In this document: one piece after another, positions 1-4,870 of the stretch
How positions within the stretch are numbered: the first letter of the stretch is position 1
How the letters are laid out: every line of letters starts with the position of its first letter
NCBI GenBank assembly: GCA_030839105.1
Contig: JAUZEI010000138.1
Location: forward strand, 1 to 5,760
Direction: 5' to 3'
Source of the DNA: Actinomycetota bacterium
Lineage (GTDB): Bacteria; Actinomycetota; Acidimicrobiia; IMCC26256; PALSA-610
DNA: 5,760 bases
Notes under the pieces: generated by a model
What the model was told of the DNA's origin: nothing
The model's input: only the letters and a program-made list of their open reading frames with translations
The model's database searches: none
Position numbers and translations under genes: made by a program

Positions 1-94
1 CGTCTTCCTCGCCGACGGCCACATCGTCGACGAGATCGACGACCCGACTGCAGACAGTGTCTTCAACCGCATCCGCACGCTGGGAGAAGTGTGA
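1..94 (+). CDS. ABC transporter ATP-binding protein, C-terminal end (partial)
   Basis: Only the last 30 codons are present (reading frame from base 2, TGA at 92-94). They read VFLADGHIVDEIDDPTADSV and then FNRIRTLGEV. The 'F-L-A-D-G-x-I-V' strand followed by an acidic stretch and a short terminal helix is the usual end of LolD/MacB-type ABC ATPases, just after the H-loop region. The Walker and signature motifs lie outside the window, so the assignment rests on this tail and on the directly overlapping permease gene. The protein would be the cytoplasmic nucleotide-binding subunit that powers the permease downstream. Its stop codon shares one base with the permease ATG (TGATG), which implies one operon and probably translational coupling. 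Confidence 0.8.
   Translation, partial: VFLADGHIVDEIDDPTADSVFNRIRTLGEV
82..87 (+). promoter_or_regulatory. Ribosome binding site of the permease gene
   Basis: GGGAGA lies inside the end of the ATPase gene, 6 nt before the ATG at 94. A GTG at 91 in the same frame would leave only 3 nt of spacing. This favours the ATG at 94 as the real start, although a GTG start with a 4-nt GTGA overlap cannot be excluded. The choice changes the protein by one residue. Confidence 0.6.
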
Positions 95-2634
95 TGTTCT
101 CACTCACCATCAAATCCATTCGGGCCAACCCGGCCCGGTTCCTGCTCACGGGCGTCGCCATCATCCTCGGCGTCGCGTTCATGGCCGGCACCCTCGTCCT
201 GACCGACACCATCAAGCAGTCCTACAACGACATCTCGTCCAACGTCTACAAGTCGACCGACGCGGTCGTGCGTTCGGCGCAGCACGTGAAGGGTACGAAC
301 GGCGCCCCCGACCAGCGGGGCACCGTCGACGCGTCGGTGCTGACAGCCGTGCGCAAGGCTCCCGGAGTGCAGGCGGCCGAGGTCCAGCAATTGGGCGTCG
401 CGGTCGTGGTGGCGCACAACGGTACGTTGCTCGACGCCAACCCCAACCGGTCGGTGCCGATCGCCATGGGGTGGCAGCCGACGCCGGCTCTCAACCCGAT
501 GGAGATCGTGTCGGGTCACGCACCGCGCGCCCCGGACGAGGTCGTCATCGACCGTATGTCGTTCAACAAGGGTCGCTACGTGGTCGGCGAGAAGGTGCAC
601 GTGGTGAGTGCGGTCGGCTCGACCGAGTTCCGCCTCGCCGGGGTCGTGACCTACGGGGGCGCGGACAGCGCCACCGGCGGCTCGCAGGTCGTTGCCTTCG
701 CGCCGGAGACCGCAGCCCGCGTGCTCGGTACGCCCGGTCGCTACGCGGCCATCCAGGTGGTCGCGCAGCCCGGCGTTTCGCAGACGCAACTGGTGTCGAA
801 CATCCGCACGGCGTTGCACAACCCCAAGACCGACGTCATCACGGGTACGGCGGCCACCGCCGAAACCCGCCAGGCGGCCGGTGCGTCGTTGAACTTCATC
901 AACATCTTCTTGATGACGTTCGCACTGGTGGCCCTCGTCGTCGGATCCTTCGTGATCTACAACACGTTCTCGATCACCGTCGTGCAGCGGACCAAGGAGA
1001 CCGCGCTGTTGCGGGCGATCGGCGCGAAGCGCAAGCAGGTGATGCGTTCGGTGATGTTGGAAGCGCTGTTCACCGGGCTGTTCGCATCCGCGGTCGGTGT
1101 CGCCGCCGGCATCGCGACGGCTCAGGGACTGCGATGGGTACTCAAGGCGTTCAGCCTGGAGCTGCCCGCGGCATCCACGGTGGTGCGGCCCTCGACGATC
1201 GTCATCTCGATGATCACGGGTATCTCGGTGACGCTGAGTGCGGCGTACTTTCCCGCTCGCAAGGCGGCGAAGGTTGCCGCGATCGAAGCGCTGCGTGACT
1301 CCGCGGTCGACAGCTCGGCGTCGTCGAAGCGGCGGGTCGTGCTCGGCTCCGTCGTGAGTGCGATCGGGGCGTTCCTGATCGCGCAGGGGCTGTCGGGAGC
1401 GGGAGCCGGCCCGGTCGGTCTCGGTGCGCTCGCGGTCTTCTTGGGTGTTGCCATGCTGGGCCCGGTCATCGCCAAGGGCTTCACGCGGGTCGTCGGTTCA
1501 CCGTTGCCCCGCATGCGGGGAATGGCCGGCACGCTGGCTCGGGAGAACGCCATGCGCAACCCGCGGCGCACCTCCGCGACGGCGTCCGCGCTGATGATCG
1601 GTGTCGCCCTGGTGGCGCTGATCACGGTCTTTGCGGCCTCGGCGAAGGCGTCGATCTCGACGTCGATCGACAAGGCGATGGCGAGCAACTGGATCGTCGA
1701 GACGCAGTACGGCATGGGCGGCCTGAGTCCCTCGGTCACCCAGCGCATCGCGCAGTTGCCGGAGGTGGCCGCGGTCACGCCGTTGCGGTTCGCGACCCCG
1801 GAGGTCAAGGGGACGGCGGTCGATGTCACGGCTTTGGACCCGGCCAACGTCGACAAGAACATCCGTCTCGCCCTGCAGCACGGAAGCGTCACGCACCTGG
1901 GTCGCAACGAGGTGGCCGTCCAGGCCGAGACGGCCAAGAACGACCACGTCGCGGTCGGTGACACGGTCACGATGTTCTTCCCGGAGACGGGGAAGCAGCG
2001 CATGCACGTGGTCGCCGTGTACGGCACGAAAGAACCGTTGGGCTCGTACCTGATGTCCATCGCCACCTTCGACGCCAACGTTGCCGAGCACGTCGACAAC
2101 GTCGTGTTGGTGGCGAACGCGCCGGGCGTGTCGATGGAGAGGGTCCGGGCTTCGGTTCAGACCGTGCTGAAGGACTTCCCCAACGCGACCTTGCACACGA
2201 AGCAGGAGTTCAAGGGGTCGATCGCCAACCAGATCGACCAGATCCTGAACCTCGTGTACGTGCTGCTGGCCATGGCGCTCGTAATCGCACTGTTCGGGAT
2301 CGCGAACACACTGGCGCTGTCGGTCTTCGAGCGGACGCGCGAGTTCGGGTTGCTGCGTGCGGTCGGTATGAGCCGGGCGCAGGTGCGTTCGACGGTCCGC
2401 TGGGAATCGGTGCTCATCGCACTGTTGGGCACCACGCTCGGAACGGCGATCGGCCTCGGCTTCGGCTGGGCGTTGATCCGGGCCTCGCACGGCCAGGGCA
2501 TCAACGAGCTGACCATCCCGGTCGGGCAGCTGGCTCTGATCGTGACGTTCGCGGCCCTGGCGGCCGTGTTCGCGGCGGCCTTGCCCGCTCGCCGGGCGGC
2601 CCGGCTGAACGTGTTGGAGGCGATCAGCGAGTGA
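94..2634 (+). CDS. ABC transporter permease with two FtsX domains
   Basis: Membrane subunit of a MacB/LolCE-like (COG0577-type) ABC transporter, 846 residues, full length for the actinobacterial two-domain type. About ten membrane segments can be read: near residues 17-38, 269-292, 324-347, 369-388, 415-434, 442-462, 497-516, 719-744, 773-795 and 810-831. Two large extracytoplasmic (MacB periplasmic-core-like) domains occupy about 40-265 and 520-710. The two halves are an internal duplication. Each has the FtsX coupling motif (KETALLRAIGAKRKQV near 301-316; TREFGLLRAVGMSRAQV near 748-764) and each half ends in a matching PAR-K/R-AA motif (near 387 and 831). The final TM segment and PARRAAR tail end normally. 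Such transporters usually act mechanically on lipoproteins, peptides or antibiotics rather than moving small solutes through a channel. The substrate cannot be read here. The gene is co-transcribed with the ATPase upstream and is the last gene of its operon. Confidence 0.93.
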   Translation: MFSLTIKSIRANPARFLLTGVAIILGVAFMAGTLVLTDTIKQSYNDISSNVYKSTDAVVRSAQHVKGTNGAPDQRGTVDASVLTAVRKAPGVQAAEVQQLGVAVVVAHNGTLLDANPNRSVPIAMGWQPTPALNPMEIVSGHAPRAPDEVVIDRMSFNKGRYVVGEKVHVVSAVGSTEFRLAGVVTYGGADSATGGSQVVAFAPETAARVLGTPGRYAAIQVVAQPGVSQTQLVSNIRTALHNPKTDVITGTAATAETRQAAGASLNFINIFLMTFALVALVVGSFVIYNTFSITVVQRTKETALLRAIGAKRKQVMRSVMLEALFTGLFASAVGVAAGIATAQGLRWVLKAFSLELPAASTVVRPSTIVISMITGISVTLSAAYFPARKAAKVAAIEALRDSAVDSSASSKRRVVLGSVVSAIGAFLIAQGLSGAGAGPVGLGALAVFLGVAMLGPVIAKGFTRVVGSPLPRMRGMAGTLARENAMRNPRRTSATASALMIGVALVALITVFAASAKASISTSIDKAMASNWIVETQYGMGGLSPSVTQRIAQLPEVAAVTPLRFATPEVKGTAVDVTALDPANVDKNIRLALQHGSVTHLGRNEVAVQAETAKNDHVAVGDTVTMFFPETGKQRMHVVAVYGTKEPLGSYLMSIATFDANVAEHVDNVVLVANAPGVSMERVRASVQTVLKDFPNATLHTKQEFKGSIANQIDQILNLVYVLLAMALVIALFGIANTLALSVFERTREFGLLRAVGMSRAQVRSTVRWESVLIALLGTTLGTAIGLGFGWALIRASHGQGINELTIPVGQLALIVTFAALAAVFAAALPARRAARLNVLEAISE

Positions 2635-2657
2635 TCCCCGACGAACGTCCATAGAGG

Positions 2658-2696
2658 AAGAGGTCCGGTGCCTGCACTTCGGGCACCGGACCTCTT
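2658..2696 (+). terminator. Hairpin terminator after the transporter operon
   Basis: A perfect 15-bp inverted repeat (AAGAGGTCCGGTGCC at 2658-2672 and its complement at 2682-2696) encloses a 9-nt loop. It starts 23 nt after the permease stop codon. The stem is strong and GC-rich, but no T-run follows on either strand, so it is not a classical intrinsic terminator. U-tract-less hairpins of this kind are common after high-GC actinobacterial operons. Because it is symmetric, it could also stop transcripts arriving from the ArsR-type gene on the minus strand, whose stop lies about 120 nt away. Confidence 0.75.
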
Positions 2697-2814
2697 ACGC
2701 GCGTACGCGTGCGCGGGTCGGCTATTCCGAAGTGCATCTCGTGATACTCGAACGCTGCGAAGACGCGCGGGCGACGCGGCGTAGGTGCCCTTACTCACGT
2801 GAGTCGGAAACGCA
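2697..2814. other. Non-coding gap between convergent genes
   Basis: No credible gene is seen. The short ORFs that cross this stretch run into the antisense of the regulator gene and have no ribosome binding site or recognisable product. It contains a 10-bp palindrome CGCGTACGCG (2700-2709) next to the hairpin and a perfect 12-bp palindrome ACTCACGTGAGT (2793-2804) just beyond the regulator stop codon. No poly-T tract follows either of them. Confidence 0.5.
2793..2804. repeat. Perfect 12-bp palindrome ACTCACGTGAGT
   Basis: A self-complementary 12-mer with a CACGTG core lies 10 bp past the 3' end of the ArsR-SRPBCC gene. Having no loop, it is a poor RNA hairpin and looks more like a dimeric protein-binding site. 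One or so such 12-mers is expected by chance in a window this long, so function is uncertain. Confidence 0.35.
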
Positions 2815-3615
2815 TCACGCCGATCGGCGCTTGGGTCGGGGCCGGCGCGACTTGACCGGCACGGCGGGATTCGTCGCGCCGACGACTCCGGCCCGGCACC
2901 GGCCGAGCACCATCGTCCACGCAACCTCCATGAACTCCTCCTGCGCCGCGGTGTCGACGAGTTGCTGCACCTCGATGCGGCAGTGCCCGGCTTCTTCACC
3001 GGCAAGCGCGTGAAAGCGGAGGTAGCCCGTCATCTCGCCGCCGGGCACCGGCACATTGTCGTCGGCGAAATCCCAGCGGAACGCGATGAGCTCGGGTGCG
3101 CACATCACCTCGTAGCGGCCGCGAACGCGCGTGCCGAACTCCATCGTGCACGCGAACCGGCCGTCGTCGATGGTGACCGGAACGCCGAGCCACCGCGCGT
3201 ACACGTCGGCTTCGCTGAAGGCGCGGAACGCGGTGGGCTGGTCGACGTCGACCTCGGTGGACGCGATGACGACGCCGCCCGTACGGGCATTCGCAAGCGC
3301 CCGCTCGGGCAGGTCGTCGGCGGGAGTCCACTTCGCCGAATCGCGGAGTGCACCCTGGAGCCCCCGTAGCACGTCCCGGCGGGCGCGGTAGCGGCGGAAG
3401 GTTCCCTCCGAGGCGCGGGTAACGAGGCCCGCTCCGCGCAGCACGTTCAGGTGTTGCGAGATCGTGGGCGCCGACACCTGGAACGCGGCGGCGATCTCGC
3501 CCGCCGGCAGGTCGCGATCCCAGATCAGGCTCAAGATCTCGCGCCGCACGGGCGAGGCGAGCGCGGCGAGGATCTTCTGCATGTCGCGCTCGTCCGGCAC
3601 GGGTTGCTCGAACAT
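2815..3615 (-). CDS. ArsR-family regulator fused to an SRPBCC (AHSA1-like) domain
   Basis: A 266-residue one-component transcription regulator. Residues about 11-95 form an ArsR-type winged helix, with recognition-helix region SAPTISQHLNVLRGAGLV near 48-65, preceded by the typical LASPVRREIL helix (19-28). The ELCVCDL-type metal-binding cysteines of classical ArsR/SmtB sensors are absent, so metal sensing is unlikely. Residues about 115-242 form an SRPBCC/AHSA1-type domain: VIASTEVDVDQPTAFRAFSE opens the first strand, RWLGVP follows near 141, and the C-terminal helix is near 223-240. This fold binds hydrophobic small molecules in a cavity, so I infer it is the ligand sensor. The protein ends in a very basic tail (KSRRPRPKRRSA, 255-266). 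The ATG at 3613-3615 is chosen because TCTCCT at 3625-3630 (AGGAGA on the coding strand) sits 9 nt upstream. It is divergent from the mycothiol-dependent enzyme gene and probably represses both itself and that gene. Fusions of this domain order are known in actinobacteria; the ligand is unknown. Confidence 0.9.
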   Translation of the reverse strand: MFEQPVPDERDMQKILAALASPVRREILSLIWDRDLPAGEIAAAFQVSAPTISQHLNVLRGAGLVTRASEGTFRRYRARRDVLRGLQGALRDSAKWTPADDLPERALANARTGGVVIASTEVDVDQPTAFRAFSEADVYARWLGVPVTIDDGRFACTMEFGTRVRGRYEVMCAPELIAFRWDFADDNVPVPGGEMTGYLRFHALAGEEAGHCRIEVQQLVDTAAQEEFMEVAWTMVLGRCRAGVVGATNPAVPVKSRRPRPKRRSA

Positions 3616-3624
3616 GGGCCGAAA

Positions 3625-3630
3625 TCTCCT
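3625..3630 (-). promoter_or_regulatory. Ribosome binding site of the ArsR-SRPBCC gene
   Basis: AGGAGA on the minus strand, with 9 nt of spacing to the ATG at 3613-3615. It supports this ATG over the internal ATG at codon 12, in front of which I see no comparable purine-rich site. Confidence 0.65.
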
Positions 3631-3644
3631 GTCGATTTCCGGAT

Positions 3645-3680
3645 GTTTCGTTCGTCGTCTAATTTAGTAGTCGACGAAAC
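3645..3680. promoter_or_regulatory. Putative operator between the divergent genes
   Basis: Two nested inverted repeats share one right half. GTTTCG (3645-3650) pairs with CGAAAC (3675-3680), and TTCGTCG (3651-3657) pairs with CGACGAA (3672-3678). The right half CGACGAAAC would have GTTTCGTCG as its perfect partner; the left side is this sequence with three extra bases (GTTTCG-TTC-GTCG). Between them lies CTAA-T-TTAG (3659-3667), the most AT-rich stretch in the neighbourhood. The symmetry and the location between an ArsR-type gene and its divergent neighbour make it the likely binding site of the regulator. The exact half-site is uncertain. Confidence 0.55.
3660..3666. promoter_or_regulatory. 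Possible overlapping -10 elements of the divergent promoters
   Basis: TAATTT at 3660-3665 on the plus strand and TAAATT at 3666-3661 on the minus strand both fit the actinobacterial TANNNT -10 pattern. They would give leaders of roughly 20 and 40 nt. No convincing -35 element is seen for either. If these are right, the two promoters share one core and a regulator bound to the surrounding repeats would block both. Confidence 0.35.
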
Positions 3681-3682
3681 AG

Positions 3683-3687
3683 AGGAG
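3683..3687 (+). promoter_or_regulatory. Ribosome binding site deciding the start of the MDMPI-like gene
   Basis: AGGAG, 6 nt before the ATG at 3694. The frame stays open upstream to 3451, but that stretch is antisense to the regulator gene, so this site fixes the true start at 3694. Confidence 0.8.
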
Positions 3688-3693
3688 AATGCA

Positions 3694-4323
3694 ATGGCTG
3701 ATCTGATGCCGATGGTGCACGCGGAGCGGGCGTCGCTCAGCGACTTCCTCGACACGCTCACTCCCCAGCAGTGGAGCGCGCCGACCTGGTGCGAGAAATG
3801 GAACGTGCAGGAGCTCGTCGCGCATCTCACCGCGGCCGGCAACATCACCGCGCCCCATTTCCTCGGTGGCTTCCTCAAGGCGGGCTTCAACTTCGACAAG
3901 ACCGTCGACACCGATCTGCGCAACTACTCGCAGGGATCACCCGCCGACGTGAAGGCGCGTTACGACGCGATCATCACCAGCAATCGCAAGCCGCCGGGTC
4001 CGGCGTACGTGGCGCTGGGCGAAGTCATGGTGCACGGCGAGGACATTCGCCGCCCGCAAGGTGGGCGCGGCGAGCACCCGGCCGAACACCTCGTGACCCT
4101 CGCGGAGATGTACAAGAAGACGGGCGCGCCTTTGCGTGCGAAGAAGCGCGTCGCCGGGCTGAAGCTCCGGGCGACCGACGTCGACTGGTCGACGGGTGAA
4201 GGCCCCGAGGTGACCGGACCGTGTATGTCGCTGATCCTCGGAATGGTGGGCCGGATCGGAGCACTCACGGATTGCGAGGGACCCGGACTGGAGACGCTGC
4301 GTACGCGCGCCGTCGTCTCGTGA
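3694..4323 (+). CDS. Maleylpyruvate isomerase-family mycothiol-dependent enzyme (TIGR03083/DinB-like)
   Basis: A 209-residue cytoplasmic protein of the DinB/MDMPI four-helix-bundle superfamily. The N-terminal part carries the family hallmarks: SxxxWSAPTWCEKWNVQELVAHL-like sequence around residues 27-45, with a putative metal ligand at His44, and GEVMVHGEDIRRP at 109-121, giving Glu110 and His114. His/Glu-x3-His is the divalent-metal triad of mycothiol-dependent maleylpyruvate isomerase, so the metal site appears intact. The C-terminal segment (about 154-205: GLKLRATDVDWSTGEGPEV, then a Gly/Leu-rich helix and GPGLETLRTR) is typical of TIGR03083 proteins. Members are thought to use mycothiol as a thiol cofactor for isomerisation, conjugation or detoxification. 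No aromatic-degradation genes are nearby, so maleylpyruvate is not a supported substrate. Divergence from the ArsR-SRPBCC gene suggests induction by the ligand of that regulator. The gene is transcribed alone and ends 3 bp from the stop codon of the convergent DUF1697 gene. Confidence 0.85.
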   Translation: MADLMPMVHAERASLSDFLDTLTPQQWSAPTWCEKWNVQELVAHLTAAGNITAPHFLGGFLKAGFNFDKTVDTDLRNYSQGSPADVKARYDAIITSNRKPPGPAYVALGEVMVHGEDIRRPQGGRGEHPAEHLVTLAEMYKKTGAPLRAKKRVAGLKLRATDVDWSTGEGPEVTGPCMSLILGMVGRIGALTDCEGPGLETLRTRAVVS

Positions 4324-4326
4324 CGG

Positions 4327-4845
4327 TCAGCCCGTCGCCCACTCGTGCAGCAGCGCGACCGTGTTCCAGTTGCGCGTCGTGGCCCTGGTCGCCAGCTTGC
4401 GTTCGAAGAACGTGTTGTTGAGCTTGGTTCGCCCGTAGCCGTTCGGGCAGCGGACGAACACCTCGTGCCCGTCGACGACGAACTCGTCGGGCGCGAACGG
4501 TGCCGGGTCGATCGCCTGCACGAGCTTCGGCGCGGGCGCCTTGTCGAGAAACGTCACATACGCGTTCTTGTCGAACGGATTGCGTTTCACGATCTTGCCG
4601 AGCTCGGCCGGGGTGCGCAGGAGCACGGTGATCTCCATGCCGAATTCGCTCTGCAACTCGGATTCGATCAGTGCGCGGATCCGAGCCGGTGTTCCCCCCT
4701 TGGCGTCGAACACGACATTGCCGCTCTGGATGTACGTGCGGACATCGGTGTACCCGAGCTCTTCGAACACGGCGCGCAGGTCCGACATCGGCACCTTTCG
4801 ACCACCGACGTTCACGCTGCGCAATAGAGCGACGTACCTCGGCAC
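4327..4845 (-). CDS. DUF1697 domain-containing protein
   Basis: A complete 172-residue protein of the DUF1697 family, normal in length. Recognisable family blocks are YVALLRSVNVGG (4-15), TYIQSGNVVFDAKGG (37-51) and the near-invariant C-terminal NGYGRTKLNNTFFERKL (135-151), followed by ATTRNWNTV (155-163). The family is widespread in bacteria. It is predicted to be a cytoplasmic alpha/beta protein and has no established biochemical role. The start is a GTG at 4843-4845; an in-frame stop two codons upstream rules out anything earlier. That GTG is 3 nt after the stop codon of the PLP-dependent lyase gene, so the two are co-transcribed. There is no good Shine-Dalgarno sequence: a GAGG 13 nt upstream is buried in a hairpin. 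This suggests translation is coupled to the upstream gene. Confidence 0.88.
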   Translation of the reverse strand: MPRYVALLRSVNVGGRKVPMSDLRAVFEELGYTDVRTYIQSGNVVFDAKGGTPARIRALIESELQSEFGMEITVLLRTPAELGKIVKRNPFDKNAYVTFLDKAPAPKLVQAIDPAPFAPDEFVVDGHEVFVRCPNGYGRTKLNNTFFERKLATRATTRNWNTVALLHEWATG

Positions 4846-4848
4846 TGG

Positions 4849-4870
4849 TCAGGGCCTCGGGAGGCCCTGA
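4849..4870 (-). repeat. GC-rich hairpin over the lyase stop codon
   Basis: TCAGGGCCTC (4849-4858) and GAGGCCCTGA (4861-4870) are perfect complements separated by 2 bases. In RNA this gives about nine pairs with a 4-nt loop. On the minus strand it runs from the last base of a His codon through the Gln-Gly-Leu-Pro-Arg-Pro codons to the TGA stop. It ends 3 nt before the GTG of the DUF1697 gene. No T-run follows, so a coupling or processing role is as plausible as termination. Confidence 0.6.

Noticed and set aside
57..1298. 413-codon plus-strand open frame overlapping the permease
   Set aside because: It is a +1-type shadow of the permease gene, rich in Arg, Gly and His, with no family resemblance and no ribosome binding site. 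The permease frame has clear domains.
1498..2652. 384-codon minus-strand open frame antisense to the permease
   Set aside because: Arg/Asp/Gln-rich translation without domains, typical of the antisense strand of high-GC genes. It overlaps the terminator hairpin and has no plausible start signal.
2700..2709. CGCGTACGCG palindrome beside the terminator
   Set aside because: Short alternating CG repeats giving 10-bp palindromes are expected by chance in DNA of this composition, and it has no promoter or gene-start context.
2732..3013. 93-codon plus-strand open frame starting in the intergenic gap
   Set aside because: Two thirds of it is antisense to the regulator gene, and the translation is low-complexity Arg/Ser/Thr without a recognisable product.
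3451..3693. 81-codon upstream extension of the mycothiol-dependent enzyme
   Set aside because: It would be antisense to the regulator's DNA-binding domain and run through the operator. AGGAG correctly spaced before the ATG at 3694 and the family's usual N-terminus argue for the shorter protein.
3694..4323. Assignment as true maleylpyruvate isomerase of gentisate degradation
   Set aside because: The fold and metal triad fit, but no gentisate or other ring-cleavage genes are nearby and the TIGR03083 family is broad. Only the family-level name is supported.
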